Assembly (NCBI GenBank): GCA_902494595.1
Contig: CABUTY010000007.1
Span: 1-13,620, forward strand
DNA: 13,620 nt
Direction of reading: 5' to 3'
From: an uncultured Porphyromonadaceae bacterium
Lineage (GTDB): Bacteria > Bacteroidota > Bacteroidia > Bacteroidales > Muribaculaceae
Positions within the stretch are counted from its first letter, which is position 1. Each line of letters opens with the position of its first letter. Position numbers and translations under genes: made by a program. Shown here piece after piece: positions 13,543-13,620 of this stretch. The notes under the pieces were generated by a model. That model had not been told where the DNA came from. It did not search any database and was given only the letters and a program-made list of their open reading frames with translations.

Positions 13543-13620
13543 ATGTCAAAGAAAGTAAATGCGAAAGTTGTTGTAACAGTGGTGTTTATACTGCTGTCGG
13601 GCATTGCGGTAGGTTACAGG
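13543..13620 (+). CDS. Start of a membrane-anchored capsule-locus protein, cut by window edge
   Basis: From ATG 13543 there are 26 codons open to the right edge: a basic start (MSKKVNAK), then a hydrophobic stretch (VVVTVVFILLSGIAVGY). This is either a signal-anchor or a signal peptide. The family cannot be told. Its position, 124 bases after the flippase on the same strand, suggests it belongs to the capsule operon. TTTGAAGATTGCT before the ATG gives at best a weak Shine-Dalgarno (GAAG). Confidence 0.6.
   Translation, partial: MSKKVNAKVVVTVVFILLSGIAVGYR

Noticed and set aside
1..13620. tRNA, rRNA or CRISPR array
   Set aside because: No cloverleaf-like sequence with CCA-type end, no rRNA stretch and no regularly spaced short repeats were seen on either strand.

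Overview
The window looks like the chromosome of a Bacteroidales bacterium, possibly Muribaculaceae-like. The evidence is a UpxY-type NusG paralogue, a tyrosine recombinase beside a small invertible promoter, Bacteroidetes-type promoter sequences (TAnnTTTG at -7), a TraB/GumN-like secreted protein, and moderate GC with weak Shine-Dalgarno use. The family-level placement is a guess; Bacteroidales is well supported.

Left part (1-4966), housekeeping and regulatory genes. On the minus strand, gpmA (glycolytic phosphoglycerate mutase) is followed after 23 bases by a gene for a secreted protein that runs off the left edge. On the plus strand comes an ECF sigma factor, then a four-helix membrane protein that is probably its partner, starting one base after the sigma stop codon. 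This pair is bracketed by two large, unrelated imperfect palindromes (about 1685-1870 and 2971-3197). A secreted TraB/GumN-like protein follows, converging on a minus-strand family 2 glycosyltransferase whose ribosome binding site abuts a perfect 13-bp hairpin.

Right part (5309-13620), the start of a phase-variable capsular polysaccharide (CPS) locus, all on the plus strand: tyrosine recombinase, invertible promoter segment, long structured leader, upxY antiterminator, wza-like export lipoprotein, wzc-like chain-length regulator/BY-kinase, UDP-glucose dehydrogenase, wzx-like flippase, and the first 26 codons of another membrane-anchored protein at the right edge. No upxZ follows upxY within the window.

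The most interesting signal is at 6348-6518. A perfect 19-bp inverted repeat flanks 133 bp holding a good Bacteroidetes promoter (ATTG - 19 nt - TAATTTTG) that points left, away from the capsule genes and into the 3' end of the recombinase. As sequenced, the locus is therefore read as OFF. Inversion would aim the same promoter right, through about 200 nt of hairpin-rich leader into upxY. The recombinase is the obvious candidate to flip it. UpxY would then help RNA polymerase through the long capsule operon, in which the export lipoprotein and the kinase assemble the export machine, the dehydrogenase makes UDP-glucuronate, and the flippase moves repeat units across the inner membrane.
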